A stretch of DNA of 9,556 nucleotides from Solirubrobacterales bacterium (GCA_025964065.1 JAOPZO010000109.1:1-9556), one strand, 5' to 3'; positions 1 to 7,165 are shown, counted from the first letter of the stretch. Notes: generated by a model from the letters alone, not told the origin. Numbers and translations are program-made.

Positions 1-2
1 GC

Positions 3-908
3 GTGCGCTCCGTCGTCCTCCTCGGCGGCCGCGGCGCCCGCGACGACCGCCGCGCGAAGCCCGTCGCGAGCACCGCGCAGCAGCTCACCATCGTCGTCCC
101 GCGTGGCTCCCGCCCCGGCCGCCTGAAGCTCGTGAGCTCCGTCGGCAACGTCACGCCGAAGCCGCGCCTGAAGCTCCTCAAGGGGCGCGTCGCGCCCGCC
201 GCCGACACCGAGGCGGGCGGCGTCGCCCTCCAGCCCGGCGAGTCGCTCTTCGCCGGCTCCCGCAAGCGGATGGTCCTCACCGCCACGCTCCCGGAGTCCG
301 GCGCCGTCGAGGCGTACGAGGCGACCACGGGCGCGGTCGTCCGCTCCTGGCCGCTGCCCGCCGGGCCCGCCGAGGTGCGGTGGAACGGCACCGTCGACGG
401 CGTGCCCGTGCCCTCGGGGCGCTACGGCCTGCGCGTGGCGGGCGACACCACGGGCCGCGCCGCGAGCACCCAGTCCGCCGCCGTGCCGGTCCACGACGCG
501 GTCTTCCCGATCCGCGGCAAGCACGACCTCGGCCAGACCGAGACGAACAACTTCGGCGGCGGTCGCGGCCACGGCGGTCAGGACATGTTCGCCAAGTGCG
601 GCACCCCGCTCGTCGCCGCGCGCCGCGGCCGCGTGATGATCGCGAAGTACCAGGAGGCCGCGGGCAACTACGTCGTCCTGCAGGACGCGACGGGCGCCTC
701 CTACGTCTACATGCACCTGCGCGACCCCTCGCCGCTCAAGGCCGACCAGGTCGTGCAGGCCGGGCAGGTCGTGGGCCACGTCGGCCTGACGGGCCGCACC
801 TCGGGCTGCCACCTGCACTTCGAACTGTGGACCGCGCCCGGCTGGTACAAGGGCGGCAAGGCGATCGACCCGCTGCCCGAGCTGCGGCGCTGGGACGCCT
901 TCCGGTAG
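3..908 (+). CDS. Secreted M23-family metallopeptidase with FlgD-like Ig domain (5' partial)
   Basis: The reading frame is open to the left edge, so the protein is N-terminally truncated; the GTG at position 3 is probably not its start. Residues are numbered from there. Residues ~1-60 look like an IPT/TIG-like beta domain (weak). Residues ~80-150 resemble the FlgD Ig-like fold, with the typical W-N-G-x-x-D-G-x-x-x-P-x-G-x-Y pattern at 127-141. Residues ~165-295 are a peptidase M23 (LytM/lysostaphin-type) domain with the zinc motif H190-x3-D194, H238 in YMHL and the HLHFE motif (H270, H272). The key residues are all present, so it should be active. M23 enzymes cut peptide cross-links in peptidoglycan outside the membrane. 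A signal peptide is expected upstream of the window. The stop is followed after 4 nt by a GC-rich hairpin. Domain assignment to M23 is firm; the order of upstream domains is unknown. Confidence 0.93.
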   Translation: MRSVVLLGGRGARDDRRAKPVASTAQQLTIVVPRGSRPGRLKLVSSVGNVTPKPRLKLLKGRVAPAADTEAGGVALQPGESLFAGSRKRMVLTATLPESGAVEAYEATTGAVVRSWPLPAGPAEVRWNGTVDGVPVPSGRYGLRVAGDTTGRAASTQSAAVPVHDAVFPIRGKHDLGQTETNNFGGGRGHGGQDMFAKCGTPLVAARRGRVMIAKYQEAAGNYVVLQDATGASYVYMHLRDPSPLKADQVVQAGQVVGHVGLTGRTSGCHLHFELWTAPGWYKGGKAIDPLPELRRWDAFR

Positions 909-912
909 CCCA

Positions 913-935
913 CCGGGGCGGCGGATCGCCCCCGG
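913..935 (+). terminator. GC-rich hairpin after the M23 gene, terminator-like
   Basis: CCGGGGCG at 913-920 pairs with CGCCCCCGG at 927-935 with one bulged C, 4 nt after the M23 stop codon. There is no U tract, so it is not a canonical intrinsic terminator. Many high-GC actinobacteria use such U-less hairpins, but termination here is inferred. Confidence 0.4.
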
Positions 936-945
936 CTCCGGCGGG

Positions 946-999
946 CGCGAAGGCGTGCAGCGCCCGGCCGGAACGCGAAGGCGTGCAGCGCCCGGCCGG
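946..999. repeat. Two perfect 26-bp direct repeats, period 28
   Basis: Positions 946-971 and 974-999 carry the same 26 bases, which begin CGCGAAGGCG and end GCCCGGCCGG, separated by the two bases AA. They lie in the spacer between the M23 gene and the small secreted protein. They are identical although the spacer has no coding constraint, which suggests either a recent tandem duplication or a maintained site. No function is recognised. Confidence 0.9.
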
Positions 1000-1036
1000 G
1001 GTCCGGTAGCGTGATCCACCGTAATTCGGACGGCTC

Positions 1037-1042
1037 GGGAGG
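1037..1042 (+). promoter_or_regulatory. Ribosome binding site deciding the start at 1049
   Basis: GGGAGG lies 6 nt before the ATG at 1049 and only 3 nt before an in-frame TTG at 1046. The normal spacing favours ATG 1049. Confidence 0.7.
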
Positions 1043-1048
1043 CCCTTG

Positions 1049-1414
1049 ATGCAGCGGAAGATGGCGGTCCTGGCGACCGTGGCAGGGATCGCACTGGCAG
1101 GCGGCAGCGGGACGGCGGCCACGGCCGCCGAGCCGACGACGTGCGATCAGGTGCGCACGGTGCTCGTCGCCGACCAGAAGGCGCTCACGGCCGATCGCAG
1201 GCTCGCGAAGACGCGGACGGTCGCGGTCGCGAAGGCACGTACGGCCGTCCGGAAGGCGAGGGGCCGGAGCGCGACACGCCGCCGCGCCGCGGCCCGGCAG
1301 CTGACGCTCGCGAAGACGCGGCTCGCGCGGGCCAAGGCGAAGCAGGTCGCCGACGGCAAGGTGCTGCTCCGCCACCAGGAGCTCGCCGCCGAGCTCTGCA
1401 CTCCGGGCTACTAG
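1049..1414 (+). CDS. Small secreted Lys/Arg/Ala-rich helical-hairpin protein of unknown function
   Basis: The ATG at 1049 gives 121 residues. Residues 1-27 form a signal peptide: basic start (MQRKM), hydrophobic core, and a likely cleavage after ATAA. The mature protein is ~94 residues, strongly basic and almost entirely helix-forming. Two Ala/Lys/Arg heptad-like stretches (about 33-70 and 77-112) are separated by a basic turn around GRSATRRR. The only two mature cysteines, C32 and C117, sit just outside the two helices, so an antiparallel helical hairpin closed by a disulfide is likely (inference). No enzymatic motif is seen and I do not recognise a named family. The next gene starts 9 nt downstream, so the two are probably co-transcribed. 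The positive charge would suit binding to an anionic wall polymer or DNA, but this is not shown. Confidence 0.8.
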   Translation: MQRKMAVLATVAGIALAGGSGTAATAAEPTTCDQVRTVLVADQKALTADRRLAKTRTVAVAKARTAVRKARGRSATRRRAAARQLTLAKTRLARAKAKQVADGKVLLRHQELAAELCTPGY

Positions 1415-1423
1415 CCCGCTCGC

Positions 1424-3058
1424 ATGCCCCGCCTCCTGCTCCTCGGGCTGCTGTGCGCGCTCCTCCTGCCTGCCGCGGCGTCCGCCTCGGCGACGCACGA
1501 GTCCGCGTTCCAGGACGACAACTCGCTCATCTTCAACACGCCGGCCGGGACCGCCAAGACGCTCGACACGCTGGCCGAGCTCGGCGTGGAGCGCATCCGC
1601 GTGTCGGTGTTCTGGGCGACCGTCGCACCGAAGTCCGACAGCCGGGACCGCCCCGCCTTCGACGCGAGCGATCCCGGCGCGTACCCCCTCGGCAGCTGGG
1701 AGCGCTACGACCAGGTGCTCCGGCTCGCGCTCGCCCGCGGCATCGGCGTGAACTTCAACATCACCTCGCCCGCGCCGCTGTGGGCGACGGGCGCCGCGCC
1801 GCGCGAGGACATCGCGAACACCTTCAGGCCCGACCCGGTCGAGTTCGGCCGCTTCGTGCAGGCCGTCGGCAGGCGCTACAGCGGCAGCTACCGGCCGCCC
1901 CTCGCGCTCCCCGCGCCGCCCGAGGAGGGCGCCTGCCGGCTGCTCGGCACGTGCACGCCGCCGTCCCCCGTCCCGACCGGGGAGCCGCTGCCGCGCGTCG
2001 GGTACTTCTCCATCTGGAACGAGCCGAACCAGCCCGGCTGGCTGACGCCGCAGTGGGACGGCAACGAGCAGTCCGGCTTCGTCGAGGCGTCCCCGCGCAT
2101 CTACCGCGACCTCGTCGACGCCGCCTGGACCGCGCTCGCCGCGAGCGGCCACGGCGCGGACACGATCCTCATCGGCGAGACGGCGCCCAAGGGCCTCGAC
2201 GTGCGCGGCACCACGCGCGCGATGAAGGCGCTCCGCTTCGTCCGCCAGCTCTACTGCGTGGACGACAAGCTCGTGCCGTACGCGGGGGAGGCCGCGCGCG
2301 TGCGGGGCTGCGAGGCGCCCGCCGACTTCGCCGCCGCGCACCCTGCGCTGTTCGGCGCCACGGGCTACGCCCACCACCCCTACGAGCTCGTCCGCGCGCC
2401 GGACAGCCGGCCCAAGGACCCGGACTTCGTCACCACCGCGAACCTCGCGCGGCTCTCGAGCACCCTGCAGCGCGTCTACGGCGCGAAGGGGAAGCCCAAG
2501 CGCCCGCCGCTCTTCCTCACCGAGTTCGGCTACAACACGAGCCCGCCGAACCCGGCCGGCGTCTCGCTGCGCCGGCAGGCCGCCTACCTCGACCACGCGG
2601 AGTTCCTCGCGACGGAGAACCGCGAGGTCCGCACCCACACGCAGTTCCTGCTCGTCGACGACGCGCCGCGCCCCGGCCGCAACGGCGTGACCGTCGGCTA
2701 CGGCGCGACGTTCCAGACCGGGCTGCTCTTCCTCGACGGGAAGCCGAAGCCGTCGTTCGCCGCCTACAAGCTGCCCGTGCACCTGCCGCGGGCCAGCGTG
2801 CGGCGCGGCCGGACACTGCGTGTCTGGGGCCTCGTGCGCCCCGCGCGGCGCATCGGAAAGCGCCAGCGCGTCGTGGTCGAGCTCCGCGTGGGCGGTCGCA
2901 CCCGCACGCTACGGACGCTCACGACCCGGCCGGGCCGCGGTCTCGTCGACGCACGCGTGCGGATGCCGGCCTCCGGCTCGCTCCGCCTGCGCTGGCGTGA
3001 CCCGCGCTCGGGAAGGACGGTGCGCTCGCGCGCCGTCGACGTGCGCGTGCGCCGCTGA
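1424..3058 (+). CDS. Secreted clan GH-A (GH39/cellulase-like) glycoside hydrolase with C-terminal beta domain
   Basis: The protein has 544 residues and starts with a signal peptide (residues 1-22, leucine-rich core, cleavage near ASASA). Residues ~30-455 read as a TIM barrel: GVERIRVSVFW at 54-64, GVNFNI at 108-113, the putative acid/base E200 in FSIWNEPNQPGW at 195-206, and the putative nucleophile E367 in LFLTEFGYNTSP at 363-374. The spacing and the NEP / TEFG pair are typical of clan GH-A retaining glycosidases, and the layout is closest to GH39-like or cellulase-like proteins. Substrate cannot be read from sequence. Cysteine pairs C171/C177 and C278/C296 could form disulfides in a secreted protein. 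Residues ~455-544 are an Arg- and Val-rich beta-strand domain, perhaps Ig-like or wall-binding. No clear ribosome binding site precedes ATG 1424; the 9-nt gap after the upstream stop suggests translational coupling. It converges on the HAD gene with a 9-nt gap. Confidence 0.85.
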   Translation: MPRLLLLGLLCALLLPAAASASATHESAFQDDNSLIFNTPAGTAKTLDTLAELGVERIRVSVFWATVAPKSDSRDRPAFDASDPGAYPLGSWERYDQVLRLALARGIGVNFNITSPAPLWATGAAPREDIANTFRPDPVEFGRFVQAVGRRYSGSYRPPLALPAPPEEGACRLLGTCTPPSPVPTGEPLPRVGYFSIWNEPNQPGWLTPQWDGNEQSGFVEASPRIYRDLVDAAWTALAASGHGADTILIGETAPKGLDVRGTTRAMKALRFVRQLYCVDDKLVPYAGEAARVRGCEAPADFAAAHPALFGATGYAHHPYELVRAPDSRPKDPDFVTTANLARLSSTLQRVYGAKGKPKRPPLFLTEFGYNTSPPNPAGVSLRRQAAYLDHAEFLATENREVRTHTQFLLVDDAPRPGRNGVTVGYGATFQTGLLFLDGKPKPSFAAYKLPVHLPRASVRRGRTLRVWGLVRPARRIGKRQRVVVELRVGGRTRTLRTLTTRPGRGLVDARVRMPASGSLRLRWRDPRSGRTVRSRAVDVRVRR

Positions 3059-3067
3059 GGGCCAGCT

Positions 3068-3802
3068 TCAGGGCGTGCCCGCGCCGCCGAGCAGCGCGTC
3101 GAGCTCCCACCAGTCCGCGACGATCGCGAGCGCGCCCGCGGCCAGCAGCGCGGCGGCGCGGTCCTCGCGCTCGTCGGGCGGCACGAACAGCAGGTTGCCG
3201 ACCACCGCGAAGCCGGCACCGACCGCCGACAGCACGCCGGACGCGGCGTCCTCGACGGCGAGCGCCTCGCCGCCCGCGACGCCGAGCTCGACGCCCGCGT
3301 GGGCGTACACCGCCGGGTCGGGCTTGCTCGTCGGCTGCGGCAGGGAGTCCTCGGCGCTGTAGCGCACGCTCGCGGGGAGGAGCCCGTCGAGCCGCGTCGC
3401 GGTGAAGCAGGCGTCGAGCCGCGCGAGCGCGCTCGAGGAGACGACGGTCAGCGCGAAGCGCTCCGCCAGCGCGTGCAGCGGCTCGCTCACCCTCGCGTCC
3501 GGCGCGAGCACGGTCCCGAGGTGCGCGACCACCGCCTCACGCTCCGCGAGGACCCACTCCTCGAGCTCACCGTCGAGCGCGACGCCCGCCGCGGCGGCGA
3601 GCTCCGTCGCCGTCGCCCGGAAGTTCTTGCCCACCGCGACGCGGCGCAGCTCGTCGGCCTCGAAGCGCTTGGGGGAGCCGAGCCGCTCCAGCAGCCGGTT
3701 CGTCACGACCGTCGAGGCCTCGAACGCCGGCTCCTCGCTCGGGAAGAGGTTGCCGTCCGCGTCGAGGAGCAGCGTGCGGACCTGCGCGAGCTCGGGCCTC
3801 AC
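3068..3802 (-). CDS. HAD-superfamily phosphatase (phosphoglycolate/glycerol-3-phosphatase-like)
   Basis: The gene encodes 244 residues from a GTG at 3802, which overlaps the TGA of the upstream polyol dehydrogenase in a GTGA; the frame is open further upstream but that part only shadows the dehydrogenase. All four HAD motifs are present. Motif I is LLLDADGN with nucleophile D14 and acid/base D16; motif II is the serine of VVSSS (122-124); motif III is K160 in SKPDP; motif IV is E184-D185 in AVEDAASG. The cap lies between motifs I and II (~30-110), as in subfamily IA enzymes such as phosphoglycolate or sugar/polyol phosphatases. It is cytoplasmic. As last gene of the four-gene operon it probably acts on a phosphorylated polyol made or used there. 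A HAD phosphatase fused to a mannitol-phosphate dehydrogenase is known in Acinetobacter MtlD, so the adjacency is meaningful, but the exact substrate is not readable. Confidence 0.88.
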   Translation of the reverse strand: MRPELAQVRTLLLDADGNLFPSEEPAFEASTVVTNRLLERLGSPKRFEADELRRVAVGKNFRATATELAAAAGVALDGELEEWVLAEREAVVAHLGTVLAPDARVSEPLHALAERFALTVVSSSALARLDACFTATRLDGLLPASVRYSAEDSLPQPTSKPDPAVYAHAGVELGVAGGEALAVEDAASGVLSAVGAGFAVVGNLLFVPPDEREDRAAALLAAGALAIVADWWELDALLGGAGTP

Positions 3803-5280
3803 GCCGCGAGCGAGACGTCGTCGAGGATCTCGGTGAGCGCGCCGAGGACGCCGCAGCGCTCCAGCCGGGCGAGCGCGTCGGTGAGCTCGGCGACCCACGC
3901 CGCGTCGTCGGCGAGCGCGCCGAAGAGCCCGCTGCCACGCAGGAGCGGGCCGGGGTCGGCGCCGCCGAGCACCGCGAGCCGGTGAAGCTCCGCGGCCTGC
4001 GGGTCGTCGAGCTCGAGCAGGCGCCCCGCCTCGTCGGTGCCGCGCAGGTACCGCACCCAGCCGGCGACGGCCAGCGTCAGGAGCTCGTGCGGGCGGCCCG
4101 CAGCGCGGGCGCTCGCGAGGGAGGAGAGCACGTGGGTCGGGAACTTGTCCGACCCGTTGCGGCAGAGCCGCTCGAGCTGGTCGTGGAGCACGGGGTTCGC
4201 GAGGCGCTCAAGGACGGACGCGCGGTACAGCTCGAGATCGAAGCCCGGCACGGGCGGCAGCAGCGGGGCGACCTCCTCGGCCATGAAGCGCAGGATCGTC
4301 TCGGCGAGGAGGGGCTCGGCGATCGCCTCGTCCGTCGTCGTGAAGCCCGCGAGCACCCCGAGTGTGCCGAGGACGCAGTGGCTCGCGTTGAGCAGCCGCG
4401 TCTTCATGAGCGCGTGCGGCGCGACGTCGGCGACGAACTCGACGCCGACCTCGTCGAGCGGCGGGCGCCCGTTGCAGAAGTCGTCCTCGACGATCCACTG
4501 CGAGAACGGCTCGGTGATGACGGGCCAGCGATCGGCGACCCCGAAGGCACGCGCGACCCAGGCCTGGTCGGCGCGGCTCGTGCGGGGCGTGATGCGGTCG
4601 ACCATGCTGCTCGGGAACGCGCCGTGCTCGTCGATCCACTGCGCGAGCGCGACGTCGCGCTGCGCGGCGAGGCCGACCACGGCGGCTCGGGCGAGCGCAC
4701 CGTTGCCCGGCAGGTTGTCGCAGGAGAGCACCGTGAACGGCGGCAGGCCGGCGGCGCGGCGGCGCGCGAGGCCCTCGACGAGGAAGCCGATCGCCGAGCC
4801 GGGGGCGCCCGGCGTCTCGAGGTCCGTGCGCACCTCGGGGTCGTCGAGGTCGATCGCACCGCCCGCGAGCTTGTAGCCGCTCCCCGTCACCGTGAGGGTC
4901 ACGAGCCGCAGGCGCGGATCGGCCAGCGCGTCGAGCACGTCGGCGCTGTCGCCCGGGGCGAGCAGGTAGCGCGTGATGACGCCGACGACCCGCGCGTGGT
5001 CGCCGACGGCGCCGCGCTCCACCACGGTGAAGAGCCCGTCCTGCGGATCGAGCGCCTCGCGCATGTGCGGGCGCCGCAGGCCGACGCCGACGATGCCCCA
5101 GTCCGTGTGGCCGCGCATCGCGAGGTCGTCGAAGAAGACGGCCTGGTGAGCGCGGTGGAAGGAGCCGACGCTGAGGTGCAGGACGCCGGGCGCGAGCGCT
5201 CCCCGGTCGTAGGAGGGCACGTCGACGCGCAGCGCGTGGCGCGCGAGGGTGGCGCTCGTGAGCGGGAGCGGGGCGATCAC
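3799..5280 (-). CDS. Mannitol dehydrogenase family (long-chain polyol dehydrogenase/reductase)
   Basis: The protein has 493 residues from the GTG at 5280, which overlaps the upstream TGA in a GTGA; this length matches the ~490-residue family (mannitol 2-dehydrogenase, D-arabinitol dehydrogenase, fructuronate and tagaturonate reductases). The N-terminal nucleotide-binding signature is VGSFHRAHQA at 38-47. The catalytic set seen in Pseudomonas fluorescens mannitol 2-dehydrogenase (N191, D230, K295, N300, H303) appears with a constant offset of two: N189 in CDNLPGNG, D228 in MVDRITP, and K293, N298, H301 in MKTRLLNASH. The enzyme should therefore reversibly oxidise a polyol, or reduce a ketose or ketose-acid, with NAD(P). 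It is cytoplasmic. The phosphorylation state of the substrate cannot be read. It lies between G1P dehydrogenase and the HAD phosphatase in a translationally coupled operon, which suggests biosynthesis of a polyol unit rather than a sugar catabolic set; no transporter or kinase is adjacent. Confidence 0.92.
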   Translation of the reverse strand: MIAPLPLTSATLARHALRVDVPSYDRGALAPGVLHLSVGSFHRAHQAVFFDDLAMRGHTDWGIVGVGLRRPHMREALDPQDGLFTVVERGAVGDHARVVGVITRYLLAPGDSADVLDALADPRLRLVTLTVTGSGYKLAGGAIDLDDPEVRTDLETPGAPGSAIGFLVEGLARRRAAGLPPFTVLSCDNLPGNGALARAAVVGLAAQRDVALAQWIDEHGAFPSSMVDRITPRTSRADQAWVARAFGVADRWPVITEPFSQWIVEDDFCNGRPPLDEVGVEFVADVAPHALMKTRLLNASHCVLGTLGVLAGFTTTDEAIAEPLLAETILRFMAEEVAPLLPPVPGFDLELYRASVLERLANPVLHDQLERLCRNGSDKFPTHVLSSLASARAAGRPHELLTLAVAGWVRYLRGTDEAGRLLELDDPQAAELHRLAVLGGADPGPLLRGSGLFGALADDAAWVAELTDALARLERCGVLGALTEILDDVSLAA

Positions 5281-6368
5281 CGGGCGAACTGCCTGACCGG
5301 CGAGTGGGCGGGAGGGAACGCCTCGGCCACGAGCTCCTCGGCGTCGCCGGGCCGGGCACAGCGGTCGGTGAGGATCGTCCAGCGGTCGGGGCGCAGGCCG
5401 GGAGCGGCCTGCATCGCGGTGGCGAGCTGCGCGCGGGTGAGGCCGAGGTCCTCCGGGCAGGTCGGCAGCCCGAGGCGGCGGAAGAGCTCCTGCAGCGGGA
5501 CGAGCAGCGGCGAGCGGTGCGCAGCGGCCGCCACGAGGGTGCCGAGCGCCACCTGCTCCCCGTGCAGCGCGGCGCCGCCGGCGAGGCGGGAGTCGAGCGC
5601 GTGGGAGACGAGGTGCTCCGCGCCGGAGCACGGGCGGCTCGTGCCGGCCGCGGCCATCGCGAGGCCGCTGAGCAGCAGGCCGTGCGCGACGAGCTCCTGC
5701 GAGGCGGGCGAGGTGACCTCGGTCAGCTCGAGCGCGGGGCGCGCGGCGGACTCGGCGATCATCGCCGGGAACGCGTCGTAGCGCTCGTGCCCGCCCTCGG
5801 CGGCGAGGCGCCAGTCGAGGCAGGCCGTGAGGTTCGAGACGAGGTCGCCGACGCCGGCGCGCAGCGTCTCCGCGGGCGCGGAGGAGATCGCGGAGATGTC
5901 GAGGACGATCCCGCCCGGCATGCGGGCCGCATGGCTGGCGCGGGCTCCGTCGCGTCCCGCGAGCGAGGCCACGGGGGAGGAGATGCCGTCGTTGGAGATC
6001 GTCGTCGGGACCGAGACGAAGTCGACGCCGGTCCGCGCGGCGGCGAGCTTCACCGTGTCGATGACGCGGCCGCCGCCGACGGCGACCGCCACGGTCACCT
6101 GCTCCTCGATGATCTCGCCCGCGAGCGCCGCGGCCTGGTCGAGGCGCCCGCTCAGGTGCGAGTGCAGCCGCACACGGACGCCCTGGGCGCGGAGGTCGTC
6201 CACGACGCCCTCGGCCAGCGCGCGAGACGGCCCCGGGCCGCAGCCCACGAGGACGTGGCCGAGGTCGAAGGCGTGGTCGGCCAGGAGCGTGCCGACCTCA
6301 CGGAGCGAGCCGTGGCCGACGTGCAGGAGGCGGGGGATCTCGACGTCGCGAGGGCGAGGCGCGTTCAT
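5277..6368 (-). CDS. sn-Glycerol-1-phosphate dehydrogenase (AraM/EgsA type)
   Basis: The gene encodes 363 residues from the ATG at 6368, which overlaps the TGA of the upstream cytidylyltransferase (ATGA); GGGGG 4 nt before it may serve as ribosome binding site. It belongs to the iron-containing alcohol dehydrogenase/dehydroquinate synthase fold. The Rossmann motif is AVGGGRVIDTVKLAA at 96-110, followed by the VPTTISNDGISSP segment (120-132) typical of G1P dehydrogenases. Likely metal ligands are D175 in AGVGDLVSN, H252 in SGAEHLVSHALD, and H269 in LHGEQVALG. The family reduces dihydroxyacetone phosphate to sn-glycerol 1-phosphate with NAD(P)H: in archaea for membrane lipids, and in Bacillus (AraM) for heptaprenylglyceryl phosphate. 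No geranylgeranylglyceryl-phosphate synthase is in the window; instead the neighbours are a nucleotidyltransferase and a TagF-like transferase, pointing to a phosphopolyol polymer. A related short-chain ketose-phosphate substrate is possible. Confidence 0.9.
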   Translation of the reverse strand: MNAPRPRDVEIPRLLHVGHGSLREVGTLLADHAFDLGHVLVGCGPGPSRALAEGVVDDLRAQGVRVRLHSHLSGRLDQAAALAGEIIEEQVTVAVAVGGGRVIDTVKLAAARTGVDFVSVPTTISNDGISSPVASLAGRDGARASHAARMPGGIVLDISAISSAPAETLRAGVGDLVSNLTACLDWRLAAEGGHERYDAFPAMIAESAARPALELTEVTSPASQELVAHGLLLSGLAMAAAGTSRPCSGAEHLVSHALDSRLAGGAALHGEQVALGTLVAAAAHRSPLLVPLQELFRRLGLPTCPEDLGLTRAQLATAMQAAPGLRPDRWTILTDRCARPGDAEELVAEAFPPAHSPVRQFAR

Positions 6369-7132
6369 GCGGCCCCCGCGAGCGCCTGCGCGCGGTCGAG
6401 GTCTGCGTCGTCGTCGATCTCCACCCAGCCGCCGGACGGGACGGGCCAGACGTGCCAGGGCTGCCCGTCGGCGGCGGTGCGCCCGACGGCTCCCTCGTAC
6501 CACTCGTTCGCGCAGTCCTCGCGGCCGACGAAGCCCTCGAGGGTCTCCTGCAGCGCGTCGCGGACCGGGCCGCGGGCCATGAGCATCCCGATGTACTCGC
6601 CGATCGGCGCGTCGAGGCCGACCTTCCCGATGCGGGTCAGCGTGCCGTTCGCGCCCTGCTCCACCTTCATCGACTCGTCGGTGACCTGCTGCTCCACGTC
6701 GACCGCGAGGAGGCCGTCGGCGGCGCCGGTCGCAGCCTCGATGAGGAACGCGGCGACGTGCTCGGGCTGCACGAGGAGGTCGGCGTTGATGACGGCGACG
6801 GGCGCGCCGGCCGGGAGCTCCTGCAGCCCGCGCAGCAGCGACCACCAGTTGTTGAGCTCGGCCCACTCGGCGTTGAAGATCGGCGTGACGCCGCCGAGCT
6901 CGGTCGCGAGGGCGGAGACGATGGCCTCGGCGGCGTGGCCCGTGACCACCTGCGCGCTCGCGACGGCCTCGCCGGCGCGGTGGATCCCCTCGACGTGACG
7001 GTCCGCGAGCGTGCGATCGGCCACGCGGAGAAGCCACTTGGGCGTCTCGTCGCCTAGCGTTCCCAGTCGGCTGCCGCGCCCGGCGGCGAGGACGACGACA
7101 TGGACGGGGCTGATCTCTTGGAAACGGGTCAC
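6365..7132 (-). CDS. LicC/IPCT-like nucleotidyltransferase (probable CTP:phosphopolyol cytidylyltransferase)
   Basis: From the GTG at 7132 the protein has 255 residues; an in-frame GTG at 7165 is the alternative, but it lacks a ribosome binding site and would start inside the divergent spacer. The fold is the NTP-transferase Rossmann type: VVVLAAGRGSRLG at 12-24 (pyrophosphate-binding loop), PK at 31-32, the FNAEW/NNWWSLL segment at ~86-99, and the metal-binding aspartate D118 in VINADLL. The C-terminal WVEIDDDADLDRA (236-248) is characteristic of the phosphocholine/inositol-phosphate cytidylyltransferase group (LicC, IPCT) rather than glucose-1-phosphate thymidylyltransferases. It would couple CTP to a small phosphorylated alcohol, releasing pyrophosphate, in the cytoplasm. 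Because the next gene makes glycerol 1-phosphate and the divergent gene is TagF-like, a CDP-glycerol or CDP-polyol product is the simplest reading. The acceptor is inferred, not visible. It is the first gene of the four-gene operon. Confidence 0.85.
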   Translation of the reverse strand: MTRFQEISPVHVVVLAAGRGSRLGTLGDETPKWLLRVADRTLADRHVEGIHRAGEAVASAQVVTGHAAEAIVSALATELGGVTPIFNAEWAELNNWWSLLRGLQELPAGAPVAVINADLLVQPEHVAAFLIEAATGAADGLLAVDVEQQVTDESMKVEQGANGTLTRIGKVGLDAPIGEYIGMLMARGPVRDALQETLEGFVGREDCANEWYEGAVGRTAADGQPWHVWPVPSGGWVEIDDDADLDRAQALAGAA

Positions 7133-7147
7133 GAGTTCTTCACATTC

Positions 7148-7161
7148 CCGGCTGGCGCCGG
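7148..7161. repeat. Short inverted repeat in the divergent spacer
   Basis: CCGGC at 7148-7152 and GCCGG at 7157-7161 flank a 4-nt loop, within the 59-bp region separating the cytidylyltransferase and TagF-like starts. It may be an operator half-site or UTR hairpin; GC-rich chance pairing is also possible. Confidence 0.4.
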
Positions 7162-7165
7162 TCAC

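Noticed and set aside
909..1045. Possible CRISPR-like repeat or small RNA at the 26-bp repeats
   Set aside because: There are only two copies and a 2-nt spacer; no array, no cas gene, no clear promoter or RNA fold.
707..2782. Long open frame on the - strand (691 codons)
   Set aside because: It is a GC-bias shadow of the M23, small-protein and GH genes: Arg/Ala/Glu-rich, no domain, and the sense frames have clear signal peptides and catalytic motifs.
3982..5781. Long open frame on the + strand opposite the polyol dehydrogenase (599 codons)
   Set aside because: Composition is Arg/Glu/Ala-rich without any motif, and the opposite strand holds a complete, catalytically intact dehydrogenase.
5277..6368. 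Archaeal-type membrane lipid synthesis from the G1P dehydrogenase
   Set aside because: No prenyl-glyceryl-phosphate synthase or other ether-lipid gene is in the window, and the neighbours point to phosphopolyol transfer.
5304..6998. Long open frame on the + strand opposite the G1P dehydrogenase and cytidylyltransferase
   Set aside because: Shadow of two real genes; no recognisable fold.
5277..7132. Phosphonate pathway (cytidylyltransferase plus iron-type alcohol dehydrogenase)
   Set aside because: No phosphoenolpyruvate mutase or phosphonopyruvate decarboxylase is present, and the dehydrogenase carries G1P dehydrogenase signatures.
7133..7165. Longer cytidylyltransferase starting at GTG 7165
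   Set aside because: No ribosome binding site and no conserved sequence before GTG 7132; the extra 11 residues would occupy the divergent control region. Not excluded outright.
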